This document shows, in pieces, positions 1 to 11,231 of a DNA stretch of 64,000 bases. Below the pieces are notes generated by a model. The model had not been told where the DNA came from. It did no database searches and saw only the letters and a list, made by a program, of their open reading frames with translations. The number at the start of each line of letters is the position of its first letter. The first letter of the stretch is position 1. The translations under genes and the position numbers were made by a program. This stretch comes from Ophiostoma sp. CBS 140.51 (Eukaryota > Ascomycota > Sordariomycetes > Ophiostomatales > Ophiostomataceae): the NCBI GenBank assembly GCA_029298735.1, contig JANSLP010000011.1:62001-126000 (forward strand), given 5' to 3'.

Positions 1-1575
1 TGTCCAGCCTCACTTCTGCAGCAGCAGATTTCTGCCTGAAAGACAGTGTGTTGACAATTCAATGTATTGGGATGCTACTCGGAGCTGTAGAGCCGTGCTG
101 GATGGTTATTTGTGCGACCTCTTGTTGCCTTTTTCTGGTTTGTTCTCGTTTTCTTTGTTTTCACTGGAAACGATTTGGATTGATGAGGCCAACCACCATT
201 TCGGGTGAAATGATGAGCTGTCCTGCACTATCGGAACACACGGGTGGTGATGGTGTGTAGTGTGTATGCAGTGGTCGGGTGCTGCACCGGATTGTGGTTG
301 TGTGTGTTTGCAATTTTGTGCCTATTGGTGTTTGTAGGCGCGTTTGAAGATGCATTTTTCCGGGCAGAAATCCAAAACTACCACGACAAAAACAAACGCG
401 TCGACTTGACATCGTGATAGGAAGGTACGCCGGACGCTCTTTCCCCGTGTAAGTCGAGGTGGAAGGTGCGATCACGTGCATGTGTAGACGACTGCGCTTT
501 CCTTCGGAAGGCTTAAGCCAGCAGCAGCGTTGACAAGAGAAGAAGGTGCGACTGGGAACTTCGTACTAACGACACGGAAAAGCAACCAAATGGATGGAGT
601 TCTCAATGGAAAAGCACTTTACAGAACCAGGATAGAGCGACCGGCCGGGTCGGTTGGCTGCCGACGACGCTTGCCGTGTGTCCTTCTGACCGTTTTTGTC
701 ATTTTGGCGTATCACAGCGTGTCGGGTGCGCGACAAAAGCAACAAAGCGGAGCGCCAGGCACAGGTCTTCGGGATCGCAGTGCACTAATTGACGCCGTTT
801 CTTTTGCACGTGGACCCTGGCGAGCCTGGTTCCTTCCTCGCCTGGCCTGGCTATTGCTAAAACTCAACTGGCTATTGCCTGTTACCAATTGCCGTTTCTG
901 GGTCTCTGGCCACCGAGAGCAAGAACAGGGCAGGAGCGAACAGCGAACGCGCAAACTCTAGCCGTGAAAGCCCGAGCTACGACTGGCTGTTGGTTCGTTC
1001 TTGCCTCCCTTCTTGCGCCTACTTCCCCGTACTCCGTCTGACTTCCCCAAATAATACCCCATTTTCCCAGAGCACTCAGTAGTGGAGGAAGGAGGGACCC
1101 ACGACCACGACAAGAACAGAACAGGGGGTGCCCCAAGTGATCCTGCAACTTCCTTCTCCCACTCCCGGCGAACACTACTCCGCCAGAAAAAGACGCCAGA
1201 AAGCGACTCGACGAGATTCCGACGGAAAATACTGGGGATTCATGCTCGCATGCTCATAGCGCGAAAGACGGAAGACTGCACAGCTGACCACTCGGGCTTT
1301 TGTTTGCCGGGATTAGTCCGAAGTTCTGTTGAGGGCATTCGCCAACGAAAGCGGCAGCGCAGAGCCCGCCAGCGTCTTTCTTTCTTTATGAGAACGCATC
1401 GTTGATCGTGAGATTTCTCGTCAGTTTTCACTATTCTGTTCTCTCTTACTGGTTTTCTCGACATCGCATACCTCTACCGACACGGCTGCACACCATCAAC
1501 ACTCTCCAGAGACTGCCGCGCGCTGATGCGTGCATCCGACGCCCTTCACACATCGTCACCGGCTGGCGCAAGGCC
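1..1575. other. intergenic, upstream of MCT1-type gene
   Basis: I see no gene in this stretch. Reading frames on both strands are short and of low quality. The last 200 bases or so are rich in C and T on the + strand, as expected for a fungal promoter and leader. Several GCCTGG-type repeats occur near 820-870, similar to other intergenic parts of the window. Confidence 0.6.
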
Positions 1576-3079
1576 ATGACACGACTTCCGCGGGGTGTAG
1601 CCCTGCCCCTCCCTCTTGTTTCTTCTTCTCTTTCTCCTGTCTCTTCATCCTCCTCATCCTCCTCCTCCTCTTCTCTCCCCTTCTCTCTCCTCAACTCCTC
1701 ACGTCGGGGCTTCCTCGCTGCTCCCTTCTCATCCTCCACCAGCCAACGCATCCGACGTCCAGTCCACGGACAACGACCATGCGCCGGGCATCCGAGTTCA
1801 GCTCCGGCATCGCGCCATGATGCGCTTCGCCAGCACCGATGGGCGTCGTCGACACCAACCGGCCGGCCAAAAACGGCCATCTTCTTTCCTGGTGGGTCAC
1901 AACGCCACATGCAAAAAAGGGCCAACAGACAGAAGGCACCCAAGAACCTTAGAGCACAACAGCTAACACCCCCAAGGCCAAGGCGTACAGAAAGTCGGGA
2001 TGCTCACGCCATGGCTCGAGGCGTTTCCCATTACCGCACGCGACACAATACAAGAGATCGACCACCTCATGGGCTACAAGCTGTCGCACATCATCCAGGA
2101 AGGGCCGGGCAAGGTGCTCACAGCAACACCCAATGCGCAGCCAGCAATCATGGCGACATCGATCCTGATCCTCCGGATCCTGGAGCGCGAGTTCGACTTC
2201 CAGGTGGCTGAGCGCATCGACGTGACGCTGGGCCACTCGCTCGGCGAGTTTGCGGCGCTCGTCGCGGGTGGCTACCTGCAGTTTGAGGACAGCCTGTACC
2301 TGGTGCGGAAACGCGCCGAGGCCATGTCGAGCGCCACCCAAAAGGCGCGCGACGAGCACGGCGGCGACTACGGCATGGTGGCGGTGGTGACGGAGCCCGA
2401 GTACATGGAGCCGCTGGTGGCGGCCGTCTACAAGTTTTTGGGGTACAGCGCGACGGGCGAGCGACTTACGACGGACACAGCCAGCGACAAGACGCCACCA
2501 CCCAGTCAGCAAGTCCTAATTGCCAACATCAACAGCAAGAACCAAATCGTGCTAAGCGGCAACATTGAGCGCATCAACTCGCTGATGGCGCAGGTGCGCC
2601 TGTTCTTGGGCCACGACCCGCGCGCCGTGCGACTCAACAGCGACAGCCCCTTCCACAGCCCCATTATGCGGCCGGCCGTGGCAGAGATCCGGCGGCTGCT
2701 GGCAGGCCACAGCCGTGTCTCTGGTCGGGAGAGTGAAGACATTGTGTCGTTTCCGGGCACGTTGCCGTGCATCAGCAATGTGACGGCCCGGCCCTTTAAC
2801 AGCCGAGAGGAGCTGAAGGAGCTGCTAGCGCGGCAGTGCGAGGAGACGGTGCGCTGGTGGGACAGTATCCGGTACCTGGACCAGGAGGAGGGCGTCCGGC
2901 GCTGGATCGGCATTGGACCAGGGAAGGTCGGCCGCAATCTCGTCGGCAAAGAAGTCGGCATGCGCGGCAAGGACCTTGTCAAGGGTGGCGGCGTGTGGGC
3001 CATCACAGACCCGACAGAGATTGAGGAGGTCCTACGGGGCCTCGAGGAGACTGAGTCGTTTGTCGACGATGACTATTAG
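1576..3079 (+). CDS. MCT1: malonyl-CoA:ACP transacylase, mitochondrial
   Basis: Two exons, 1576-1891 and 1977-3079, give 472 residues. The enzyme moves malonyl from CoA to acyl carrier protein for mitochondrial (type II) fatty acid and lipoate synthesis. The intron (1892-1976, donor GTGGGT, branch site CTAAC, acceptor AAG) interrupts the conserved FFPGQG motif; splicing restores FFPGQGVQKVGM. The nucleophile motif GHSLGE has Ser near residue 193, and the catalytic His lies in SPFHSP near residue 332. The first hundred residues are rich in Ser and Arg and acidic-poor, ending in RWASST, as in a mitochondrial presequence. The start is the ATG at 1576; the frame is open further upstream, but that would add residues unlike a presequence. 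The family and splice are well supported; the exact start is less certain. Confidence 0.9.
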
Positions 3080-3648
3080 AGACGAGAGTGAGGAATAGGA
3101 CGACCTGAGAGGACTTTATGCAGAAACAAACTGCAGACCCAAAACTGGGAGAAGGCTGGCAAGTGTCTGCCTTTTGTCCATTTTCTTTTTTTACGAGCTT
3201 TTTTTCTTTAGACGCAGGCGTGCGTTGATTTATGTATACCTAGGAAGACAAGATAGACACACGAGTGACGTTATTGCGTTTTGATATTCAAATCCAAGTT
3301 CAAAGATATGATAAAAAGAGAGGCCTTTGTACGTGTGATTGCATGTGATTGAGGTCCCCTGAAGTGCCCTGTAAATATGGAGGCTATAGCACTGTTAAGG
3401 TCGCGTCGTTCAGCCTCGCGCTTATCTTATCAGTTCTGCCTGTTCTCAACTTTCCTCAGTAATAGCTTCACAGCCAGTTCTGCCGCTTCTTTTGTTTCCT
3501 CTCGGCTTCTCCCCAGGCACACCACCGCATCCTCCACTTCTTCCCACGTCCCGCGCCGGGGATTATTTTGTTTCGTTTGTTTCCTCGTCTCGCATTTTAT
3601 TTGTCTTGGCATTTCTTTCTTGCAAACATCCACAGCCAAACCGCCACC
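3080..3648. other. intergenic between MCT1 and NOSIP genes
   Basis: This holds the 3' UTR of the transacylase gene and the promoter and leader of the downstream RING protein gene. The last 200 bases are CT-rich and end in CCGCCACC directly before the ATG. A short frame at 3377-3760 overlaps the leader and is not considered a gene. Confidence 0.6.
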
Positions 3649-4952
3649 ATGTCGCATAGTAAGTCAGCTTCTCTTTCTTTACTTCTCCTTCACTTTCCTT
3701 TGTTGCTTCACTCCTCTCAGTCGCTCACACGTCTCTCCTTCTAGGCAAACGAAACACTAGCAGAGCCGTCTTCACGTCCTACGAGCGCTCTCTCGCCAAG
3801 GCGGCCTGGACCGTCTCGTCGGCCCGCCTCACACGCGACAGCTTCCTCCCCTTTGCCTCGTGCTCGCTCTGCCTCGAACTCGCCGAAGACCCCGTCGCTT
3901 GTCCATCGGGTGACATCTTTTGTCGAGAATGTGCCCTAAACAACATTTTATCGCAGAAGAAGGAGATGCGCCGACTAGAGAAGGCGCGCGAGCAGGAAGA
4001 GAAGGAGCGCGCTGAGAAGCAAGCGCGTGACGACGCCGAAGACCAGGCCCGAGCAATCAAGGAGTTTGAGCTCGTGCAGGCCGGACTGGAGGCCAAGGGG
4101 GGGCGCAAGACATCCAACGGTGCAGTCACAAGAGAATCGCCGGCATCGACAATAGCCACGCCAGTAGCGACAACGACACCAACACAGAAGCTGCTGGAGG
4201 CCGGTCCTTCGACAGACGCCACTGGCAACAACAACACCGACGACACACAACAGACAAAAAAGCGCAAGTTTGCACTCGACGAGGACGAGCTGCAACGGAT
4301 TGCCGAGGAGGACCGGTCCAAAGCGCGGCGCGCCATTGAGGCGGAGAAGGCGGCTGCTCATGGTGCCCGGGCACTTCCCTCGTTTTGGACACCATCCGAG
4401 ACGCCATCATCGAGCAAACGGAAGGACGGATCAGAAGTGAAGGTTGACGCAAAGACGACAGCAAGCAGTACCCCTGTGGACAGTACACCGTTGTGCCCCG
4501 CCGGCCACGACCGCCATACCTACTCGCTGCACACACTCATCTCTATCCAGTTTGAGCGTGACAGCAACGACAAGCGCATCTGCCCGGCCTGCAACAAGCT
4601 GCTCACTAATGCCTCCAAGGCGGTTCTGGCGAAGCCGTGTGGGCATGTGCTGTGCCGCAGCTGCGTGCACAAATTTGTGAAGCCGCCAGGTGCCAACGGA
4701 CAGGCAGTGTTGTTTGACCCGCATGCGCCACCAGGAACGACGGGTACAGTACGATGCTATGTCTGCGAAGCCGATCTCGAGGAGCAGCCCGAGGACGAGA
4801 AGAAGAAGGGCAAAAAGGATAAGAAAGACAAGAAGGAAAAGAAAAAGGAGCGTGTCAAGCCGGGTCTTGTGGATCTGCGCAGTGAAGGCACGGGCTTTTC
4901 GGCTGGCGGCGCCAGCGAGGTCAAGAAGAACGGTGTTGCCTTCCAGTGTTGA
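3649..4952 (+). CDS. NOSIP-type RING/U-box protein
   Basis: Two exons, 3649-3658 and 3745-4952, give 405 residues. The first exon codes only MSH plus one base; the donor GTAAGT at 3659 and acceptor CTTCTAG at 3744 restore MSHSKRNTSRAVFTSYER, the typical start of nitric oxide synthase-interacting protein homologues. The first zinc/U-box-like module has Cys at about 43, 46, 56, 63 and 66. A charged coiled-coil linker follows (about 75-115), then a disordered stretch, and a second RING-like module (CPACNKLL to CYVCEADL, about 280-335). The C-terminus is Lys-rich (4795-4855), possibly a nuclear signal. The family is an E3-ligase-like and spliceosome-associated group in eukaryotes; the role here is inferred from the family only. 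Confidence 0.9.
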
Positions 4953-5124
4953 TGAGAAAAGAGAGCGTGTAGGAGTTACACAGGGAATGATACATGGACT
5001 GGCGTTATTAAAGAGGGTTATATTATTGGGAACTAATAAACTTGTATTCTTGGCTACAACTATAAGACTTGTAGAGACGTGTAGAATGCATATATTATGA
5101 ACGGTATCTATCTACTTTCTTAAG

Positions 5125-6597
5125 CTACGAACCTGCCGACCGCTTCACAACACGGGGACTCTTGGAAATCATGTTGAAGATGACGCTGCCAGCACCGTCG
5201 TCATCACCACTCTTGTCCGTGCCACCTTCCGTCGGGGCAGCTCTCGAGACTGCGTCACCAGCACCTGAGCGGGGAGGTTGACGGCCAGATCGCTGTGATA
5301 CCTGGGAAGGGGCTCCTCGAGGCCGCGAAACAACAGTCTCCGTCCGTCGAGAGGCATCATAGCGGACTAAAGCTGCATCGTCAGGGGAGGTAGGGAGGAG
5401 ACCTTCATGTCTTGTAAGCTGATCCTCTACCCAGATCTGCTGGTTGGAGATGACTGGTTTTGAGGGTGCCTCCGACTCTGGTGATGAGAGAAGGCGGGAA
5501 GAATCACGTCCGACTTTGCTGGGTGCAACTTCGCTACTCCCAGTTGTCGACTCGAGCCATGTCTCGACGGCTTTGGTGACCTTTTCTTGTTCATCTGTAA
5601 AGGCTTCGCCTACTTCCTTTGGCATCTCTGGTGCCGATCGTGCTTCGGCATTGACGTTTACTGGCTTTCTTGGTTGAGAAGCAGTCGTTTGTCTGTTTCG
5701 AAGGGCCTTGGTGACTGAATAAACGAGTTTCAAGACGAGACCGTATAAGGCACGCTGAAGGGCCATCGTAAGACCGTGGCCAAGAGCTGACGCCATCACA
5801 TTCCTCAACCATCCATCATAAAGCACCCCAAGTCCACCTGGATGACGAAGAGTCTTCCACAACAAGGCCAGAAGTCTGTTGTCGTGACCATCTTCGGTAT
5901 CTGGGGAAGATTGCCGTTGTCTCGCTGCCTCTGCTGCTGTAGATGCCGTATAGAGCGGATATGTGATGCCTGTGGCGATTGCTTTGCTTGTGGCTGCAAG
6001 CAGAAAGGTGGTCACGGCGGCACTCAAACCACTGGTGTGGTGCTGTCTCGATGCATGTCGTCGCCATTGTCTCTTAGCTGAAAGCCGTGCAAGCAGTTCA
6101 TGAAAGCAGAACGTCAGACCGGGGTCGAGTGCCAGGACAATGTCGTCCTCGAGTGCTAAACGTGACCACCGATGTTGTCGGTGAGGTTGTGTAGGTGGCG
6201 GTGACGGTGGTATTGCAGAGCCATTCTCTCCATTTGGCGGTGGAACATCGTGTCCACCGTCGTCCTCATGATGTGGTGAGAGGTCATCTCTCGGCCCAAA
6301 TAGTCGAGTGCAGACGGATGCCGTGACACCGACAAAGAAAGCCTCTGTTGCTGCACTGCGAGTTGATGTCAGCTTCCCTACATTGGGATTGTGTCGGCCA
6401 AAGAGTCGAAGTCCGGTTGTCGCGGCCACATAGTAAGCTAGAAAGAAGACGAATCCGTTTTCTGCTGCTATTGTCGGTTTTGTTGATGTCGGGCCAGCTA
6501 TAGAGTTTGACGGGACGGCCCGATCAGTGATGAGCGCCGCTACAGCAGTAGCTGCAGAGCCCGAGATGGCAAACGACGCCAGCTCCGACAAGGACAT
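5125..6597 (-). CDS. divergent mitochondrial-carrier-like membrane protein
   Basis: One exon, 490 residues from the ATG at 6597. An upstream in-frame ATG at 6687 exists, but a TATAAAAAA on this strand lies only 18 nt before it, so the mRNA probably starts downstream of that ATG; the 6597 ATG also has a better context. The N-terminus (SELASFAISGSAATAVAA) and the central ATGITYPLYTAS and GVLYDGWLRNVMAS segments resemble the repeats of SLC25 carriers, especially peroxisomal adenine-nucleotide-type carriers. The canonical PxD/ExxK signatures are mostly lost, and the C-terminal 170 residues are disordered. It is probably an integral membrane protein of mitochondria or peroxisomes; transport activity is uncertain. 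Confidence 0.65.
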   Translation of the reverse strand: MSLSELASFAISGSAATAVAALITDRAVPSNSIAGPTSTKPTIAAENGFVFFLAYYVAATTGLRLFGRHNPNVGKLTSTRSAATEAFFVGVTASVCTRLFGPRDDLSPHHEDDGGHDVPPPNGENGSAIPPSPPPTQPHRQHRWSRLALEDDIVLALDPGLTFCFHELLARLSAKRQWRRHASRQHHTSGLSAAVTTFLLAATSKAIATGITYPLYTASTAAEAARQRQSSPDTEDGHDNRLLALLWKTLRHPGGLGVLYDGWLRNVMASALGHGLTMALQRALYGLVLKLVYSVTKALRNRQTTASQPRKPVNVNAEARSAPEMPKEVGEAFTDEQEKVTKAVETWLESTTGSSEVAPSKVGRDSSRLLSSPESEAPSKPVISNQQIWVEDQLTRHEGLLPTSPDDAALVRYDASRRTETVVSRPRGAPSQVSQRSGRQPPRSGAGDAVSRAAPTEGGTDKSGDDDGAGSVIFNMISKSPRVVKRSAGS

Positions 6598-6704
6598 GTC
6601 GTGCGGAGTGCTGTGTATGCTGTGACGAGAAGTGGTTGCTGTAAACAATGGGATATGACGTAGGTCAGTGTAAGTTGACACTGCCATCAAAGACGTGCCC
6701 GTAG

Positions 6705-6713
6705 TTTTTTATA
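6705..6713 (-). promoter_or_regulatory. TATA box of carrier-like gene
   Basis: The minus strand reads TATAAAAAA. It lies 108 nt upstream of the chosen ATG at 6597 and only 18 nt upstream of the alternative ATG at 6687, which argues for the shorter protein. Confidence 0.5.
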
Positions 6714-7696
6714 TGATTTTCGTGGCGCCGTGACAGACCGTCTTCGACTCCTCCTTGTATTCTTTTCGTTTTCTGGTCTCCTCTGCCCCAGCAACACGCT
6801 GTGTGCTGTACTTTGCTGCATGGGGACCTGCCCACCGCTATTGGTGCCTTAACCAGCCCTGGCCTGTGGGGAATGGGGGAATAGGAGTTGAAGCTTCGTC
6901 ACATTTTCCGTCTCCATTTTGCTGTTTTGGGACAAGGGCATTGGACAGAACAGGGGTCCCGAGGAAGAAGCAGGCGGTTGTCGCCCCAGTTGTCAACTTC
7001 AACCGCAGTCTGCTGCTGTGCTGGATCGGCAAGGCGGTGGCAGGTTTGTTTTTCTTTCACTTGCTCACCGCATAAGACGTGCAATTGTCGGGTACATTGG
7101 GCTGTTGACAAGCAAAACAGGCGGGGCGTTGTGCCGTTTTGGTATTGGATGCAGAGCTGCAGAGCTGCAGATTGGCGGTCGACGTGGTTGGGTGCTGAAT
7201 CCTGATGCCCGGCCTGTTTCTGTTTCTGCTGCTGCTGTGTTGGCACATGCTTCGTGCATATCGTACCAAACAACGAGATGGCAAGACGAGGCGCATCGAA
7301 TCTTGCATTTGCGTTCTGCCCTGCTGCTTCGTCTCTCGTTGCCCAACCGGAACGCGCCCAATAAGTATCGCGTGACAACAGGACAAGCAAGGACAGAACT
7401 TCGACATGGTCACTCTAGAGATGAAGAAAAGGACAATAAAGATAAAAATAAAGATAAATTGGTATTTGCGTCGGAACCCATCCAAAGAACGACCAGAAAC
7501 CACCCGGACTTTTTGCCAAAAGACTTCCAACGTCTTAAACGCCTGTTGCGCCATCCCTAGATGCCAATATATGAACAAAAATACACGACAGGAAAAATAA
7601 AAGGGAGAAGGGTATGAACGAAAAATAAAGGGACAACAGCCTCAAGCAGCCTCGACAGCACTAGCTAGACTACTCCTTCTCGGGGGCGCGTGATTG
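6714..7696. other. intergenic between carrier-like gene and SGF73
   Basis: No gene is recognised. The segment holds the upstream region of the carrier-like gene and the 3' region of SGF73, which ends at 7697. The short overlapping frames at 6755-7600 lack coding character and conserved motifs. Confidence 0.55.
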
Positions 7697-9369
7697 CTAG
7701 GCACGGCCTGCCACGGGAACGGGTCTCTGTGTCGTTGATGGACTGTTGTGATTGCGCATGCCTGGTGGCGGCGACGAAGACGAGGGTGTTGCCGGCACTG
7801 GTATTGGTGTTGTCGATGTGACCGTAGGCGGCGGCACGGGTGTTGTGGATGTTGCGCGGCCAGCCGCCGACGGCACTGCTGGTGGCATCATGGTCGTCAG
7901 CATGTCGACGTCGGGCTCGCCCATAGCATCCTCGCTGTCGGCCAGACTTGGGTGGTCGGCGGGCAGTTTTTGGGCTCCGTAGCCGCGCACACCAAAGATG
8001 TTCACGCGGCCGCCGTTGGTCGCCGTGTTCAGCTGCTCAAACAGTCGTGCCAGGTGGTATTGCCGCTTGATTGGCGCAAATGCAGGCTGGGGCACCACTG
8101 GCCGTGGCCGCCAGTTGGCCATGGCGTTCATCACCGTCGCAGACTCCTCATCCGAGTCAATGTTGCCGCTGTTCGGTTCCTCCTCCTCCTCTGCCGGTGC
8201 GCTGGCATCAATAGCAGCCTCTGTGGAAGTTGGTTAGTAAAGTAAAAAAAACAATTAACATATAAGAATTCTGTGGGGGACTCACTCTGCTGCTTTGCCT
8301 GGTTCTTCTTCTGGTACGCCGCCAGGAGCATGTCGTACGGCAGAGACCGGCCCGGCACCGCACGCTTGGCACCCATTGAGTGACTCTTGCATGTCAGTGA
8401 ACGGGCACAAGGCTGGCCATTGGGCAAAATGACACCGCACTGCCGCTCGACATCGACGGGGCCCTTGGGCTTCGCGGTCTTGGGCTTAGCCTCTTCCTTC
8501 TTCTTCTTCTTAGGAGCCGCCTTCTCAATCTCGGCCTCGGCCTTGCGCTTCTTGTTGGCTGTTGCACCGCCCGTTTTGGCATCGGCTGCTGCTGCCGCCT
8601 CTGCGGCCTTCTTAGCGGCGGCCGTCGTCTTCTTGCCCTTGCCGCTCGGTGTACCCGTCCCTGCCGCACCGCCCTTCTTGCCGTCCCCGCCGCCATCGCT
8701 GTCGCTCGAGTCGTCGTCCTTGTCGCGGCCCTCGAGCTTGCGCTGGGCCTCCTCTTCATCGCGCGCCTGCTGCTCGCGCGCCCGGTCGCGTGCCTCCTTC
8801 GCTTCCTTCTTCCGCTGTGCCTTCTCCTTCTTAACTTTCAGGCACGCCGCAATGTGCTGCTTTGCGGCGGTGGCGAGCACGCTCTTCTTGCAGTGCTTGC
8901 ACATCTGCAGGTTGAGCGCGTCTTCGAGGGGTCGGCCGGTGGCAAACGTTTCGCGCGCGGTCTCGTCGAGCTGGTTGACAACGGGGCTCGGCGATGGTGC
9001 CGGGATGGCCGAGCTGGCGTTCTTTCCCTTTTTCTTTTCTTCTGTGTGGGGTTAGCAGTGATGTCGCCAGAGTACCTCCATCGCCGTGTGTCGCCGTGTG
9101 CACCACTTACGATCAACAAATGTTCCTTCTTTCCAGTTGCCGGGGAGCTTGTGCTTTGGTGGCGGCTTCTTCAGCTTGATGGTGCCACTCGACTTTGATG
9201 CCGTGCCGCCCTCTTTACCGTCCTTGTCCTTCTTCGATGCCACCTTGATCGTAGCCTCTTCGTCGTTCTTGTCCGTCTTGATCTTGGGCGTCCCTGACGC
9301 GCTGGCCTTTTTACCGGCCGGCGTCGCGGGCGCCGGAGATGACGACATGCCCTTGCGGTCGTCCGGCAT
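7697..9369 (-). CDS. SGF73: SAGA complex subunit Sgf73 / ataxin-7-like
   Basis: Three exons, 9369-9111, 9041-8286 and 8220-7697, give 512 residues. Sgf73 anchors the deubiquitinase module of the SAGA coactivator, which removes ubiquitin from histone H2B. Introns 9042-9110 (GTAAGT, CTAACCCC, CAG) and 8221-8285 (GTGAGT, CTAAC, CAG) both keep frame. Around residue 133 a zinc-finger-like CKHCKK, then H and C spaced as in the ataxin-7 N-terminal finger, is followed by a long Lys/Glu/Ala-rich linker. The SCA7 domain is clear near 284-330: CGVILPNGQPCARSLTC, then KSHSMGAKRAVPGRS and YDMLLAAYQ. The C-terminus is Pro/Thr/Ser-rich. The introns and the domain leave little doubt about the identity. Confidence 0.93.
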
Positions 9370-10064
9370 GGTGGCGGAGAGATTGTGTGCAGGAGGTGGG
9401 AGGTGGGTTGGATGGATCGAGGCGGGTCGTCGCGGTTATTGTTTTAGTTGTGATGGCCCTCTTCTGACGATATTCTGATATTCTTCTTCGGAATATCGTC
9501 GGCGCGACCGTTGATTATTGATGTCTTTTGATAAATATAATCGTGAATTGCGCGACTTTGGTGTCAACAGTTCGACGGACACTGTCGCAGCGACGAGTCC
9601 GGCGCGATACTTTGATGTTTTGTCGTTGGCGCAACGAGGGTTGAATATTAAAACGACAGCCCGATTATGAAGGAGGAGGGAGGAGTCGAGATGTGGATCT
9701 TTATCAGCAGCTGCTTTGGGATTTGGTGGCAGCCTTATCGCCGTGGATTTTGTCACGTGATTCATATTGCAATATTACTAATCATTCTTCCGTCCCCCAA
9801 TGTACAAGTATGCATCCATTTATACACAGTGCGTTGTAGTGTTGGTTATCAATTTCTATTATTTTTGCCTTTCAAAACGCCTACTCCGAATGACATATGT
9901 ACAGCGTGCAAACCGAAAAAATGACGGTATTTGTACTTTTAGTTTCCCTTGTCGCAACCCTCCTAAACGCCCTTCCCCCCCAAAAAAATAGACGTAGAAA
10001 CGTAGGAAAAACAAGTGTGGTAGAAGAACAAGAAATCAAATCAGACACAACTGGTCGTCTACTC
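9370..10064. other. intergenic between SGF73 and RPB11
   Basis: This is the promoter of SGF73 (minus strand) and the 3' flank of RPB11. I see no gene. The sequence at 9440-9660 contains several GATATTC-type and CGTCGGCGC stretches but no recognised element. Confidence 0.55.
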
Positions 10065-11231
10065 TCACAGTCCACCGTTCGCACCCTGCTGCTGCTCGCC
10101 GACCGTGGCCATGCGCCGCAGCTCGTACTCGCGCGTAAACTCGCGGCTCAGATGGCCGAGCGACGCCACCAGTTGTTTGCACACCTCGACGATCGCCTCT
10201 TTGGGCGTAATCGTGCCGTCTGTCTGGACGCGGAGCAAGACCTCTGCCACATTAGGGTGTGCGACTGTGTGTGTTAGTGGGCACTCGTATCACAAGGAAT
10301 CCACGGAAAGGGGAAACACACTCTTATAACCTGCCATGAGGACCTTGGGGTGCATCTTCAGATGCTCAGCCAGGAGGTTGCCCAACGTGTGGTCCTCCTT
10401 CTTCATGAGAAAGTCGGACGTGTTTGCCATGCCTGCGGGGGTTAGAAGCTGTCCACATCGTCAAAAAGAAAAGAACAGGCTTAATTTACCAGCAAACGGC
10501 GTCTCGGATATCTTCTTCTCGCCATCGGCGAGGATGAACAGCTCGAATCTGGAAAGACAGTTAGAGATCGCTGGTCCAAAGAGTCTGATGCGCGCATGCT
10601 CTGCGCTCTTCTAGTATGCACAACCTATCCGGTACGTTGGCGTGGAAGATGGTGCGGACGGGCATTTCTTGAGCTCGAGCTTCAAAAGTGGGATTTCGTG
10701 ACGGGATGCAGCTGTGATGTAGAATGGAAGGAGGGAAAGAGGAGGGAAAGATGCAGAGGCCCCAAAAGCCACGAGTGAAGCTTATGCTGGTGACAGATAT
10801 AGGGAAAGAGCAAAACAACAGAAGGAGCGGATGGCGCATGGCGAGTGAAGTTCGGCAGGGGGAAGGTGCAACGGGTAGCTCCTTCCCTGTCGAGCGCAAC
10901 CAAAAGCTCAGCACAAATAGACATAAATATGCCCTTCTCACCTTCCTTCTGTGTTGCACAATCCACGCATAAGTCCAGTCGTAGGTTCCTTGGCTCTGGT
11001 AGAGACCCAAAAAGTCCACCAAAATTGAGCCTTCTCTACTTTTGCCTCACTTGAAGCGCATCTCCATCCAACGACAATCCATCGAAGCTGCATTTAACCT
11101 CATCGCAACCAGCAAAAACCAAAGCTTGATCCATCACGGCCGAGTTGAGAGCAAGCTCAAAATCCCAGTGCACCAGTGTCATGTATCAGCCACCAGCTGT
11201 CGTCCAAAACGTACCTGTCCGGGGCGTTCAT
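10065..11231 (-). CDS. RPB11: RNA polymerase II subunit RPB11
   Basis: Four exons, 11231-11215, 10548-10490, 10432-10322 and 10264-10065, give 128 residues. Rpb11 pairs with Rpb3 in the assembly platform of RNA polymerase II. Exon 1 codes MNAPD plus two bases, and splicing to exon 2 gives MNAPDRFELF, the start conserved from yeast onward. KKEDHTLGNLL, KVLMAGYK and LRVQTDGTITPKEA are the family signature. Introns 10433-10489 and 10265-10321 are short, with CTAAC branch sites. The exon 3 donor GTGTGT gives GYKIAHPNV at the junction. The first intron is unusually long (666 nt, 10549-11214). A second possible first exon (10625-10665) lies inside it; see findings. Confidence 0.9.

Noticed and set aside
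1949..2512. 187-codon minus-strand frame opposite the transacylase
   Set aside because: Antisense shadow in GC-biased coding DNA; the + strand shows a clear enzyme.
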